Positions 11,301 through 21,247 of a stretch of 64,000 nucleotides of DNA are shown here, in pieces. This DNA is from Prunella strophiata (taxonomy: Eukaryota > Chordata > Aves > Passeriformes > Prunellidae): the NCBI GenBank assembly GCA_036583965.1, contig JAZBQD010000013.1:3202144-3266143 (forward strand), given 5' to 3'. Position numbers and translations under genes: made by a program. Below the pieces are notes generated by a model. That model was not told where the DNA came from. It worked only from the letters and a program-made list of their open reading frames with translations, and made no database searches. How positions within the stretch are numbered: position 1 is the stretch's first letter; each line of letters starts with the position of its first letter.

Positions 11301-14300
11301 AACACTGAAAACACTGCATGAAACTATGAATGGGTATACAATAGGAACATTATTCTTATTTTACATGTCCTGGTCTGTATTCTGCTTATTGCACTAAATA
11401 AGGGCAAACCCACAGGGAGGGACAGCAGAGTCCTGTCCAACTCATGGAAAGCAGAATAGACTCCCAAACCCTTCAGTCCTCTATCAACACCATTTTTACC
11501 TCTGATGTTTTAATGTACTGAATTATGTCTGTTATGAAGTGTACATGATGAAAAACACAGTAATTTGCTGGTACAAAGCCAGTGTAATGTGGCTTCAAGG
11601 AGCATACAGAGAAGGAAAAAAAGCCTAAATATATTTATGATAAAAGTGCTACTAGAGGGAGCCCATATAATTCCCTGAATAGTGTAGGTAAAATTGCCAT
11701 TGGCAAATGAAACATGGAGAAATGGTTCTTTTAATAATTCTTTACCATTTTACTGTTCTTCCTGCTGTGACTGATAAATGCTTTACTGGCCTGAATGGCA
11801 TTAACATAATCCCCTCCTTGAAATGTGAGAGCTATTATGATAATTTTTACCCTTATTTCTGTTACTGGGGGGAAAAAAACTACATGAGTACCAAAACTGA
11901 TTATTATTTGTGCATTGGGAGCTTAGTCCCAAAAGGCACACAGGAGTGTGAAAAATCTGAGATAATTGTCATTTATATGTTGTTTTCACAGGGTTGGATT
12001 TCAGCTATTTGTGCAAACCCTGAGTGTCTCAGTGGGGAAGGACTTGCTTGAATACATGGTTTTAATGTTTCCAATATATACCCATTTAGGTTCTAATGTA
12101 GTAGTCTTTGGTGTAAATATGTGAGTATAATTGGAAAATGTGACTTTACTGAGAAGGAAGCTGGGTTTTTTCATCAGTGGGCTGGATGCAGAGCTTGGAG
12201 CTGTGATGTGGTAAATCCATGGGGCAAATGGGTTTGAATTACAAACTTTCTCTACACATTCCTCTACCATATGTGGAAACAGGACTGTGTCCTCCTTCCC
12301 AGTCATCTGTCATTTTCTCCCTCCACTTATTCCCTGTTTCTCCCATCAGGGTGAGGGTGGAGGTCAGGAGCAGCTCTGGAGTTGGGTTATGAAGGAGTTT
12401 CCCACTAGGTGGTAGTGAAGAGAATCGTGTCTCACATGGGCACTGCACGTTGTAATTAGGTTTGTAAAGGGGAAGCCCACAAGGATCTTACAAGCAAATA
12501 GCCTAGTGTAGCTCCCAGCTGTACAGTCAGAAGTGGATCTCTTGATTTTTGGTTCTTTTCCTTCCTTTTCTGCTCCTGTCCATGCTATTTGTTCCTTCCC
12601 TGAACAAAGCAGAGTTGACAACTATACCTGTCATGTCCTTTCCTGAAGGGTGAAGTGTCTACATGAAGCTCCTCTGGTTCTCTCCACCTCCATTACAGCA
12701 GAATCAAGACATGGTTAGCTAAATGTCATCTGCTGACATTTAAACAACTTGGAGGTGAGGACTCTTTGCAGCCAGTACTTTCATCTGATCTTTCTCTACC
12801 ATGCTTGCCTCTGGGAGCTGCCCTTCCAAATATAAAAATAATTTAAAAAATGGTTTTGTTTGCTGCTAGTTCTGAAATACCTTGACAGGTCTAAGTAAAG
12901 CATCAGTCTACAGTCAAAGGTTCCAGGCAGAACAGGCATTTTGGGAGGACTTTGTAATGTCAGAGTAAACTGTCACTGAAATTCAGACTAAAGCTCTCTT
13001 GTAGGTCCAAAGAGAGACTGTACAAAAGACACACTGAGAAAATTATCTGAGGAATGCAAGCAGTGCTCCAGTTTGCAGTTGAGAGTAGATGCTGGGTCTG
13101 CAGGGAGGAATAAATTTCTCCTGTGAATTCATCCCACTGCTATCCTGTAATGATAGAGCAAGCTTGCAAAATCATTTAATAGTCTAGTCACAAAGCCTGA
13201 GATGCTGGAGAGAAATTATACTTTAATTGCTCATCAGCTATAAATCATTTATGCCAAATTAATGTGCTGGAAATTTTGCAAGACTGAGAAACTGGAAGCT
13301 ATTTCAATATGAACACAAAGCAGGGATATTGTTTCATAGATACCAATATCAGTTTTACATCCTTCTGCTCAGCAAAAAGAAAATTAGGAAAGGCTCTTTA
13401 GTATTGAGACAAGGCAGAAGAAAGTGTCAAGAAAGTATCAAGACAGGCTGAAGACTGATTTATCTTTCCCTGCATTGATTTAAAAGGACTGAGAAGTTCT
13501 TTTTTTCTTCTTACATTTACTCTGTTATAATCAATGAAAAGGGTAGCACAAACAGGCATTCAGGTTTGCACCACAGTAGAGTGAGGATTCCAAATTATTT
13601 GTTTATTATCTAAGCATTTCTGCAGGTCTTTCTGCTGTGCTGAGGAAAACAAAAGCAGGGAACTTCCCCATTGTGCAAATCCTACCCAAAGGTGAGATTT
13701 TTGTGTTTTAGACAGGTATGTGTACATGGGAACACCAGTTTCCCCCCAGACTCACAGAGTAGGGCTGTGCACCCCACAGCTCCAGCTCTGAGTGTGACTC
13801 CTCCTTCTCCTCTCACATCCACCAAAGCTCCCTGATCTGCTGGGATGGGCACAGGGACTGCAGGGGGTGCAAGCCAAGGGCAGGGATCAAACAGGGCAGG
13901 AAGTTCCTCCAGCAGGTCCAGCCTGAACTGGGGGGGAGGAAAGTTTAGCATTGCTCACCCTCTCATCCTTCCAGCACCCCCAGGTGCCAGGGCTGAGCCC
14001 AGCAGGGATCCTGTGCCCCAGTCAGGCTTGGTACTTGGAGCATTTCCACCTCCCAGCTGATCAATCCGATTCCCAAACAGATTTAGTGAGTGGGTAAAGT
14101 GCTGATTATGTCAGGAGCTCTAAGGTCATTCCTGTCCACAAGGCCAAAGGGCTGGGAAAAACACTGAGGATCTGGATGCTGAAGTGACACAACCCATATC
14201 ATTTGTTTTGAAAGCATAAAGATACAGGGGGAGAAACCTCCAGAGTCCAGCACCATCTTAATAAAAGCCTTGTTTAACTGGAGCACAGGAGTCCCAGGCA

Positions 14301-15290
14301 CTCCCTCCACCAAGACCAAGTAAACCTGTGCTGCATGTGCAGCATCTTCCTGCTGCAGCTCCCCAAAACTTCAAGTGGCTGCAACACTTGGCAGTTTCCT
14401 CTGTATTGACTGATGAGCTGAGCTAGGAGGGATGAAGTGATCTGCCCAGGATTACACAGCAGCTGGTGACACAACAAAGATGAACAGAGATGTTCCTTAC
14501 TTTTAATCCTCTGTCGTGACCACACACCAGCCTAAGGTTTTTCCAATTTAAGAGAATAAATGAGATGGACAACATGAAAATAATTTATTCAATCCACTAA
14601 TAGAAACAAACTAAATTTCAGAAGCATCTGGCATCCCTGTAGATGCAATGAGAACAGTCCCAATGTCCCATTATTTTTTGGAAGATTTTAACAACATTCT
14701 ATCAGAGGCATCGAATTTCTTCATATTTGTTTTTAAAACAAATACCTATTTTTACCAGCCCTGGGCATTTGTTCTTCTATTTATATTTGATGCAGTTACG
14801 TCACCTCTAGCTGTATATTCAAACTGGCTGTTGTCCCTCCCACACTGAAAGGGACAATGAGTGGGAGTGCACAGCTGGACTGGAACAATTGATCCAAGCT
14901 CTGCAAAGCCCCACTTGCACAAAATTGCTGCAAGTGAACTCCCCGGAGGTAAGGATTACTCACGTGAGCAAACCGAGCCAAAAAGCACTGGTTCTGCATT
15001 TGGCAGAAAAATAACGAAGGGCTGAGGGATTTGGCAGCAGGGACCAGACCAACATCAAGGCAGCAGTTTCTCTGCCTGAGACTCAAACAGGTTTAATATC
15101 GGGCTGGCAAAAAATGAAGCACATGATTTTTATTTGGTCAAAGTATCTGGAATGTTATTTTCCATCCCCAAAAAAGCCCAAACATTTTGAGCATTTGATC
15201 CGATTGATTTCACCTGGTTTCAAAGATCCAAAAATACAGCAATCTCTAGAACCACCTGTGCATTTGATGAATTAACACCGCAGTTAGGAA
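8331..15290. other. HNF1A-SPPL3 intergenic interval
   Basis: About 7 kb lies between the two divergent promoters. Apart from a candidate terminal exon at 9537-9760 I see no supported gene. Base composition is ordinary to AT-rich; a local GC- and CpG-enriched patch lies at about 9280-9640. ORFs of up to 114 codons occur but match nothing recognised. Confidence 0.7.
9537..9760 (+). ncRNA. Candidate terminal exon of a plus-strand transcript
   Basis: An acceptor GTGCCTTTCATTTCAG ends at 9536. About 200 bp of sequence follows, then two AATAAA signals 12 bp apart (9729-9734 and 9741-9746) and a GT-rich downstream stretch starting at about 9747. This is the layout of a 3'-terminal exon. The first 100 bp are unusually rich in CpG for the interval. 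The transcript would run from the HNF1A side towards SPPL3, like human HNF1A-AS1. No convincing coding frame is recognised, so it is annotated as possible noncoding RNA. Confidence 0.35.
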
Positions 15291-15792
15291 TTATTTTACC
15301 CTGAACCATTGACCGCCCACCCCGCGTTCAGAGGAGCCCCGCGGCAAAGCGAGCTCCGGGGGAGGCACGGGCTCCTGCGGGAATCCAGCGCCGTGCCCGG
15401 GCACCGGGAGCAGCCCGAGCGCACCGGGGTCACTCTCGGGCCAGCAGCGCCGGGCCGGGCAGGGCCAGCCGCGCTCACCGCCCGGCACCGCCCGGCGGGC
15501 CCGGGGGAGCTGCCCCGCTGCCGGCGGCGCTGCGGGAGAGGGAACAACGGCTCGGGATTCCCCTCGGGAGCCCCCAGCCCGAACACCCCCCCGCAGCTCG
15601 CGCTGCTTTTCTGCCGCAGGAAGCTCCGGCCGCCCCGCTCTCTCCCGGCCCCGAGCGGCGGCGAGGCAGCGGCGCGGGGTGCGCGGAACCCGCCCGCCGC
15701 GGGGCCGATCCCGCGCAGCGGCGCGGCCGGGCCCGACAACCAGCGCCGCCTTCCCGCGCCCCACAGCGCCTGCGCGCGGCCGGCGGCGGCGG

Positions 15793-15817
15793 CACGTGAA
15801 GCTGTTGTGGGCACGTG
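15793..15817 (+). promoter_or_regulatory. Paired CACGTG E-boxes
   Basis: Two CACGTG hexamers (15793-15798 and 15812-15817) start 19 bp apart. The second reads GGTCACGTGC on the minus strand, close to the CLEAR/TFE consensus GTCACGTGAC. Candidate binders are USF1/2, MYC/MAX and MITF/TFE family factors. Confidence 0.55.
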
Positions 15818-15980
15818 ACCCCGCGCGCTGCTCGGGCCCCGCCCCCCGGCGCGGCTCCGCCCCCGCCGTGCGCGAGCGCGGGCACGCGGCGCGGCCTGGC
15901 CCGGCCGCCCGGTGCCGCCGCCTCCCGCCCCCGCCCCGCCCCGCGCCGCCGTCGCCGCCGCCGCCGCCGCCCCGCCGGCC

Positions 15981-16028
15981 ATGAGGCCCCGCCGGCGCCC
16001 TAGCGCGGCCCCGCGTCGCGGCTGCTGA
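15981..16028 (+). CDS. Upstream ORF 1 in the SPPL3 leader (15 codons)
   Basis: ATG at 15981 followed by AGG-CCC-CGC-CGG reaches TGA at 16026-16028. It counts as a uORF only if transcription starts upstream of 15981, which the sequence cannot settle. The encoded peptide is short and Arg/Pro-rich and probably has no function of its own. Confidence 0.25.
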   Translation: MRPRRRPSAAPRRGC

Positions 16029-16115
16029 GCCTCCGCCCGCCCCGCCGCCACCATCGCCCTTCCCGCCCGCGCGGGGACCCCCCCTCGGCTCCCCTCCCTC
16101 CTCACAGCCGCCGCC

Positions 16116-16151
16116 ATGTTGGGCCGGGAGCCGCAGCGGGGCCGCCACTGA
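16116..16151 (+). CDS. Upstream ORF 2 in the SPPL3 leader (11 codons)
   Basis: ATG at 16116 in the context GCCGCCATGT (G at -3) opens an 11-codon frame ending TGA at 16149-16151, 98 bp before the SPPL3 start. The same bases, CCGCCATGTTG, match the YY1 consensus CCGCCATNTTG, which commonly sits just downstream of TSSs. The ATG may therefore exist for YY1 binding instead of translation. Confidence 0.4.
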   Translation: MLGREPQRGRH

Positions 16152-16163
16152 GCCCCGGAGCCT

Positions 16164-16198
16164 GCGAGGAGGAGGCGGAGGAGGAGGCGGAGGAGGAG
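16164..16198 (+). repeat. GGA/GGC triplet run in the SPPL3 leader
   Basis: Repeated GAGGAGGAGGCG units lie between uORF 2 and the main ATG. GGA repeats can form compact G-quadruplexes in DNA and RNA, so the leader may be structured. Confidence 0.6.
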
Positions 16199-16249
16199 CC
16201 CGGGCCCGGCCGCCCCGCAGAGCCCAGCGCCGGCCGCCCAGCCGCAGCC

Positions 16250-16272
16250 ATGGCGGAGCAGACCTACTCCTG
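16250..16272 (+). CDS. SPPL3: SPPL3 coding exon 1
   Basis: ATG at 16250 (context GCAGCCATGG, strong Kozak) encodes M-A-E-Q-T-Y-S and two bases of Trp8. The donor is TG/GTGAGC at 16272/16273. The first base of exon 2 completes TGG. M-A-E-Q-T-Y-S-W is the conserved start of signal peptide peptidase-like 3, a GxGD-type intramembrane aspartyl protease of the Golgi that releases glycosyltransferases such as MGAT5 by cutting their membrane anchors. Only 23 coding nt are in this exon, with the next 33 kb away, so assignment rests on the collinear later exons. Confidence 0.96.
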
Positions 16273-18467
16273 GTGAGCCGCGGGGCCGAGGCCGCGGGGG
16301 GGGCCGGGCCGGGCCGAGCGCGGCCCCACGCGGGGACGGTGTCCCGGGCGGGGGGGGGGGCTGCGGCGGGGCCGGGGCAGGAAGGAGCACGCTGGTGGAG
16401 GGGCTGGGGCTGAGGGCTCAGCGCGGCTGAGGAGGAGGGATTAGGGGAAAGGAGGAGGGACGGGGCGGCCGGGCTGTGGCGATCCCCCCCGCCGGCAGCC
16501 GGGCAGCAGGAGAGGCTCGCCGGGAGCATTGGCCAGGCTGTCACCCCCTGTCCCGGAGGGCTCCGTGTGAGCTGATCTCTGCACGGCCCGCGCTGCGATC
16601 CGCCGGGCCTGGAGAGGGACAGGAGCTCGTTCCTGGCTGTAAGGCTGCAGGTCACCTCTGCCTAAAGGGAGATTTATGCCAGCGCAGGCTGGTAAGTCGG
16701 TGGCATGTGTGTGTGTTTTCACTTAGCGACAATAGGCTTGGTCTGTGTACAGGAAATAGAACGACGAGGGAGAGACCAGTTCCTGTGGAAAGACATGAAG
16801 TATAGCAAATGAGAGGGCATTTTTTTCTGTGTCCTGACACTGTCTCGGGCCTAGCTGGCAGTGGATCACAGAGACGGGGTGCAGTTTCTTCCTATAAATC
16901 TGGGGGTTTTGTTCTGTTGTGGATCACAGCCAAAATACCTCAAATAATTTACCTGCGCATCATCTCTATTGACCTGACCACTGCAGCAATTTATTGTGAT
17001 ATTCTCAATGCATTTTAAATCTAGTGATGTCACCCAGAGTTTCTTAGATTTTTTGAAAAAAGTTACTTGTTTTGAAATAAGTCCCTTATTAAAAAAAGGA
17101 GTTAAATCTTAGTTTTTGAGCTTGGTGTGTGCTGAAAGTGGAGAAGGGCTTGAACATGAAAAAAGTAACCCTGTTCTGAATGATCCCATTACTTTTCAAA
17201 ACTTGGAACCCAGTGGGGATTTCTGTTCTGCCACATGTTGAGCCTTTGGCAGCCCCTTCTTCCCTCTTCCGTCTCTTCTCTGTCAAGAACCAATATTTGT
17301 ATCGGTCTTCTGCTTTTTAGATGTTCTTATTTTGTTTCACAAGCTCAGTTCAGGCAGTGGTCTGGTCTGCTTTCAAACAGCAGTGAAAAGACAACTCATT
17401 TGACTTAAAAGATCATTTACATATTGACACAGTAAATGAATATTGGTACAGATTTAGGCAGTTTAATGTAGTTCAGTTAAATGTGTCTTAGTGTGTTTTA
17501 ATTACAGAATGAAATTATAAATTCATAAACTCTTGGATTTGTCAGCTTTCTGTAAAGAAGTACATGAAACAAAATGTCAGTTATACATTATTTTGATCTT
17601 AACTAATTTGCTTTTTTGAATGAGTGTTTTTGCCATAGTAATAGTCTAAAGGGAGGATTTTTAACAGAGGCTGAGGGAAGGATTTGCTCTTCTGTAGGTT
17701 GCATATTTTAAGGGAATGAAATTGTGATTTAAGGTGTTCACTGTGCTAGGTGGATGTGAAGAATGGAAGTTCTTTCTTACAGTACTGAGGTTGTAGCAGA
17801 ATGAGGACATGATGTGTCTTAAAACCCTGTAGTTTTAGGTCTGTGTTCTCTATGGTGTCCTCATGGACCTGAGGTTTCTGTCACTTTGCATTTTCACCTG
17901 TACTCAGCCTTGCCTGGGAGCTGTGGGAGCAGTGGCAGAGCAAAAATCCAATTTCAGTCATGCTCTCTTCTCTGTGGGTATTTCATTACTTACACTTTAA
18001 CAACATCTTGCCTCTGTTTGTATACAGTTGTGGTGATGCAGCTCAGCATAAAATTGGCCAGTGCTTTAGCACTTTTAGTAGCAATGTGCATTTTGTCACC
18101 TGGGGAGGCTGGTGCTCATGTTTGGAAGTTGGCTGATCCCATCCTGTCCATTTGCCAGACCTGGTCCTTTCTCTGTGTTGCCAAGGCAGCTTTCCAAGAA
18201 CAGGTGGCTTGTGTGGTGCAGTGTCCAGCTGCTGTACACATACCTTATTTCACATCTGAAAATGCTTCATCTGGCATTAAGAAAAATCCTTTCACACCCC
18301 TGTCTCTGCATGGATGTAAATTGGTTCCCAGCTGCAGTAGCACTTCCCTTTTGTCCAGGTGCCTAAGGCTTGGTTCCATCTTTTTGTCCCTAACTGTCTG
18401 CATGCATTGTTGAACCACAGTAGCTTCATAAGGTATGATAAAAGCTTATTGTGGGTTTGATTTTTTG

Positions 18468-18483
18468 AAAAAAAAAAAAAAAA
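18468..18483 (+). repeat. A16 homopolymer
   Basis: Sixteen consecutive A residues follow TTTTTTG. No retrotransposed body or target-site duplication is recognised next to it, so it is listed as a simple repeat and not as a retrogene tail. Confidence 0.8.
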
Positions 18484-19392
18484 GTCTCAGTTGTGTTAAA
18501 CATACTTTGAAAAAAGGTACTTGCCAGCTGTGATTAGTGGACATGAGCATTGGCAAACATGAAAAACAGGGCTTATTTCAGTGACTGACAGTCTTGTTAA
18601 TGATGTTGTTTTCAAGAGATGAGAACTATTTCTCATATTGCTTTATTTACTGGTTTGTAAATATGAATCTGAGATTTTAAGGTAGGTTTATATATTTATT
18701 TTAAATTCCAAGTGAACTGAGTGCAATGACTTTCATTAGGATGCTATAAGAAGGAGAGACTTGCTTTTTCCCCATCTCTCATAGTTTTAAATTCATGAGT
18801 TATCTTTTGACACTGTTCCTGTAAGGTATTTCTTCTGACAACTTATTTTTTTCTTCAGTAGTGCCCACACCTATAACCATATGTACTTTTATTTAACTCT
18901 TTTTTAGTGTCTTAAGTCATCTTACTGAGCCAGTATTTCAGATAGAGGTGTCTTATCCTGAAAGGAGTCTCTGCTGAGAATTTTGCTGGTGAAAAATACT
19001 GTCATCCTGGAAAAACTAATTTTAATGTGAAATGTGGGATAAGTCCCAGATGGAAATACTCTTTCAAAGAATATGGACTTTTTAAAAAGAAAGGGTGTTT
19101 GAATCAAATGCTTGTCAGCAGTGACTAGAGAAACTTTGTCAAATTCCTGCAATAATAAAAGCAAAGGAGAGCTGTGTATGACACTGCTGCATGGCAAAGT
19201 TGCTCATGATTTTGTAGATTAAATAGGAGCTAAAATTAGTTTTCTGCAAGTGGAATAGAATGGGAGAGGAAAGAGGTTGTTGAATACCCATTTTCCCCTT
19301 GCTTCCTGTCTGTGCTCCAGCAAGGAAATGGAACTGGGTAGTGACAAAAGTTTCTGCTACAGCAGAGGAGGGAATAAGCATGGGCAGAGCAG

Positions 19393-19425
<33 letters not shown>

Positions 19426-19441
19426 GTGTGTGTGTGTGTGT
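19393..19441 (+). repeat. Compound (TA)n(TG)n microsatellite
   Basis: About 13 TA units run into a TATG transition and about 8 TG units, a typical compound dinucleotide microsatellite likely to vary in length between individuals. Confidence 0.95.
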
Positions 19442-21201
19442 AAGAGATTAGTAAAGAAATACCAAGAAATAAAAGAAAGAAATAAAGAGATATCAAGAAA
19501 TTTATCTTCAGGCACCTAAACTGTTGGAACTATGACAGCAGATGGTTATGGAAGCAGCAGGACCTAGATCATTGCTTTGTGAAATACTTGGCCTGTCCTT
19601 CATTTCTAGCATTTTGTGGTGAATTTGTTGTGCTGGAGCCTATTGAGAAGGCTCAGCACCATTCCTATCTTGTTTATCTTCAGTTAGTAGGTGTTTAGTG
19701 TTTTTCAAGGCCTGATGTAACACCCCCTCCCTTTTTACTGCTGCCCAGTCTGGCAATAGAGATTGCTTTGTTCTTTTTTTGCCCTTTGAATGCACAAAAG
19801 ATTTTCACAGCTTCCTTCATTGGTGAAGAGTGAAGAAGGGGATTTCTACACCAAAATCAAATGTATTTTTAATATTTCCTTTCCAAGAGTGTTGTATAAG
19901 GGTGGTATGGATTGCCATGTGTGTGTGCCCTCTCGGGGTGGTGATTAGGAGACAGACTGGGAGGGCAAGCTAAGAACAAAAAAAGAAGGCACTGTATTGA
20001 GTCACTAATCTTAAAAACAACTGAACTCCCTCTTAAATGTTATAATCAGTGGGATGATTCTTGTATTAGCCATCAAATGTTTCATGAGTGGAATGGTGAT
20101 ATATTTAGAAGCTTCTCTTCATAATGCAAAGGGTGTGGAAATTAAATCTAATGATGTGTCAGAGTAATCAATAAAACTACTGGGTTTTGGAATAAGTGTA
20201 AATGTACAGTGCTGTCTTTGCTCCTGGGAGAATTCAAATTGGTTGGTGTTAGAAGTCTTTCTGGATTCAGAGGTCTGAGAATTTGCTTTGATTGCAATTA
20301 AGCATTTAACATGCTGCTGCCATGAATTAAAATGCAGTTTCTTCCAGAAGACTCAGGTGGTGCTTTCAAGTCTTGGTTGGCTGGATTAGATGTGTATGTG
20401 GGAGGGCAGGGAGTAAGAGGAGCTGCAGCTTGTTGACAGAACTTGTCAAGTTCTAGTAAAATAATTTTTTGCATTCAAGATTTTTTACTTGTTTGCTCAG
20501 TTTAGCTTGGGAGACCTTAACTGGTTAATTAAGGTGTTTTGAGGATGGGAGGCAGTTTACAACAGAAAACAAAGAATTCACCTGAATTTTTAAAATGTTG
20601 CACTTGATAGGCAACAGATTGCAAAGCACATAGATGAAATTCTGTTCTGCTGCTGTCAAAAATCTGTCACAAAATCCTGGCATGCAAATGTGGAGTTTGG
20701 CCCTTAATCTTGCATTTTTCAGGAACTGAAATTACTGGCCACATTCCATTTTAAGGATTGTTAGGAGCCTCCTGAGAACAAGGATGTCATTGTGTAATGT
20801 GCGTGAGTATCTAGCATGAGAAAAGTGACTTAAACCTCAGTAAATTTGAGAATATCAGGTTTAGAGTTCATATGTTTGTCTTTCAGGACTAGTCTCACTT
20901 CACTTGTTTGCTACCCTCCCTGGAGCTTTTGCTATCTCAGGCTGTGCATCATGTAGACAGAGCACTGTCTACAGCACTGGGCTGAAAGACAAATAAAGCA
21001 AAGAGCATGGGATAAATAGAACTTTACAGTAACTGGAATGTACATGTGTATAGTGACTGATTAGCACAAGGAAAAAAATCCTCCTGTCAGTGTTTGCTGA
21101 TTGTAAGGCTGTATTTACTAATATATTAATAATTATTTAAGAAAAAAATTAAAGTGAAGAACAGAAGTCAATATTCTCTTGTTGCTGGTGTGCAGTACCT
21201 C

Positions 21202-21247
21202 TTTTAATTGAGATTTCTGTCACCTATTTTAATTAAGATTTCTGTCA
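21202..21247 (+). repeat. Two-copy 25-bp tandem duplication
   Basis: TTTTAATTGAGATTTCTGTC at 21202 recurs at 21227 with one substitution (G to A), giving a period of 25 bp. Confidence 0.75.

Larger units (their letters stand above)
15300..16610 (+). promoter_or_regulatory. SPPL3: SPPL3 CpG-island promoter
   Basis: About 1.3 kb of very GC-rich, CpG-dense sequence begins abruptly at about 15300 and fades after exon 1. It contains CCCCGCCCC-type GC boxes around 15925-15945, an E2F-like TTCCCGCG at 15751-15758, paired CACGTG boxes at 15793 and 15812, and a CCG triplet run at about 15946-15968. No TATA box is evident. This is a broad, housekeeping-type promoter, consistent with wide SPPL3 expression. 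Long ORFs on both strands here result from stop-codon scarcity in GC-rich DNA. Confidence 0.88.

Noticed and set aside
11707..12051. A 114-codon plus-strand ORF with a hydrophobic N-terminus like a signal peptide and seven cysteines
   Set aside because: It lies in AT-rich intergenic DNA, has no recognisable family pattern or splice context, and its length is within what chance gives in 64 kb. A cross-species dN/dS or RNA-seq test would be decisive.
13682..13951. An 89-codon minus-strand ORF rich in Pro and Leu
   Set aside because: No splice context, promoter or family similarity; a GC-richer patch explains the open frame.
15291..16655. Very long ORFs on the minus strand (up to 454 codons) and shorter ones on the plus strand across the SPPL3 promoter
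   Set aside because: They are Gly/Ala/Pro/Arg-rich products of a CpG island where stop codons are rare, they overlap in several frames, and they match no family I recognise.
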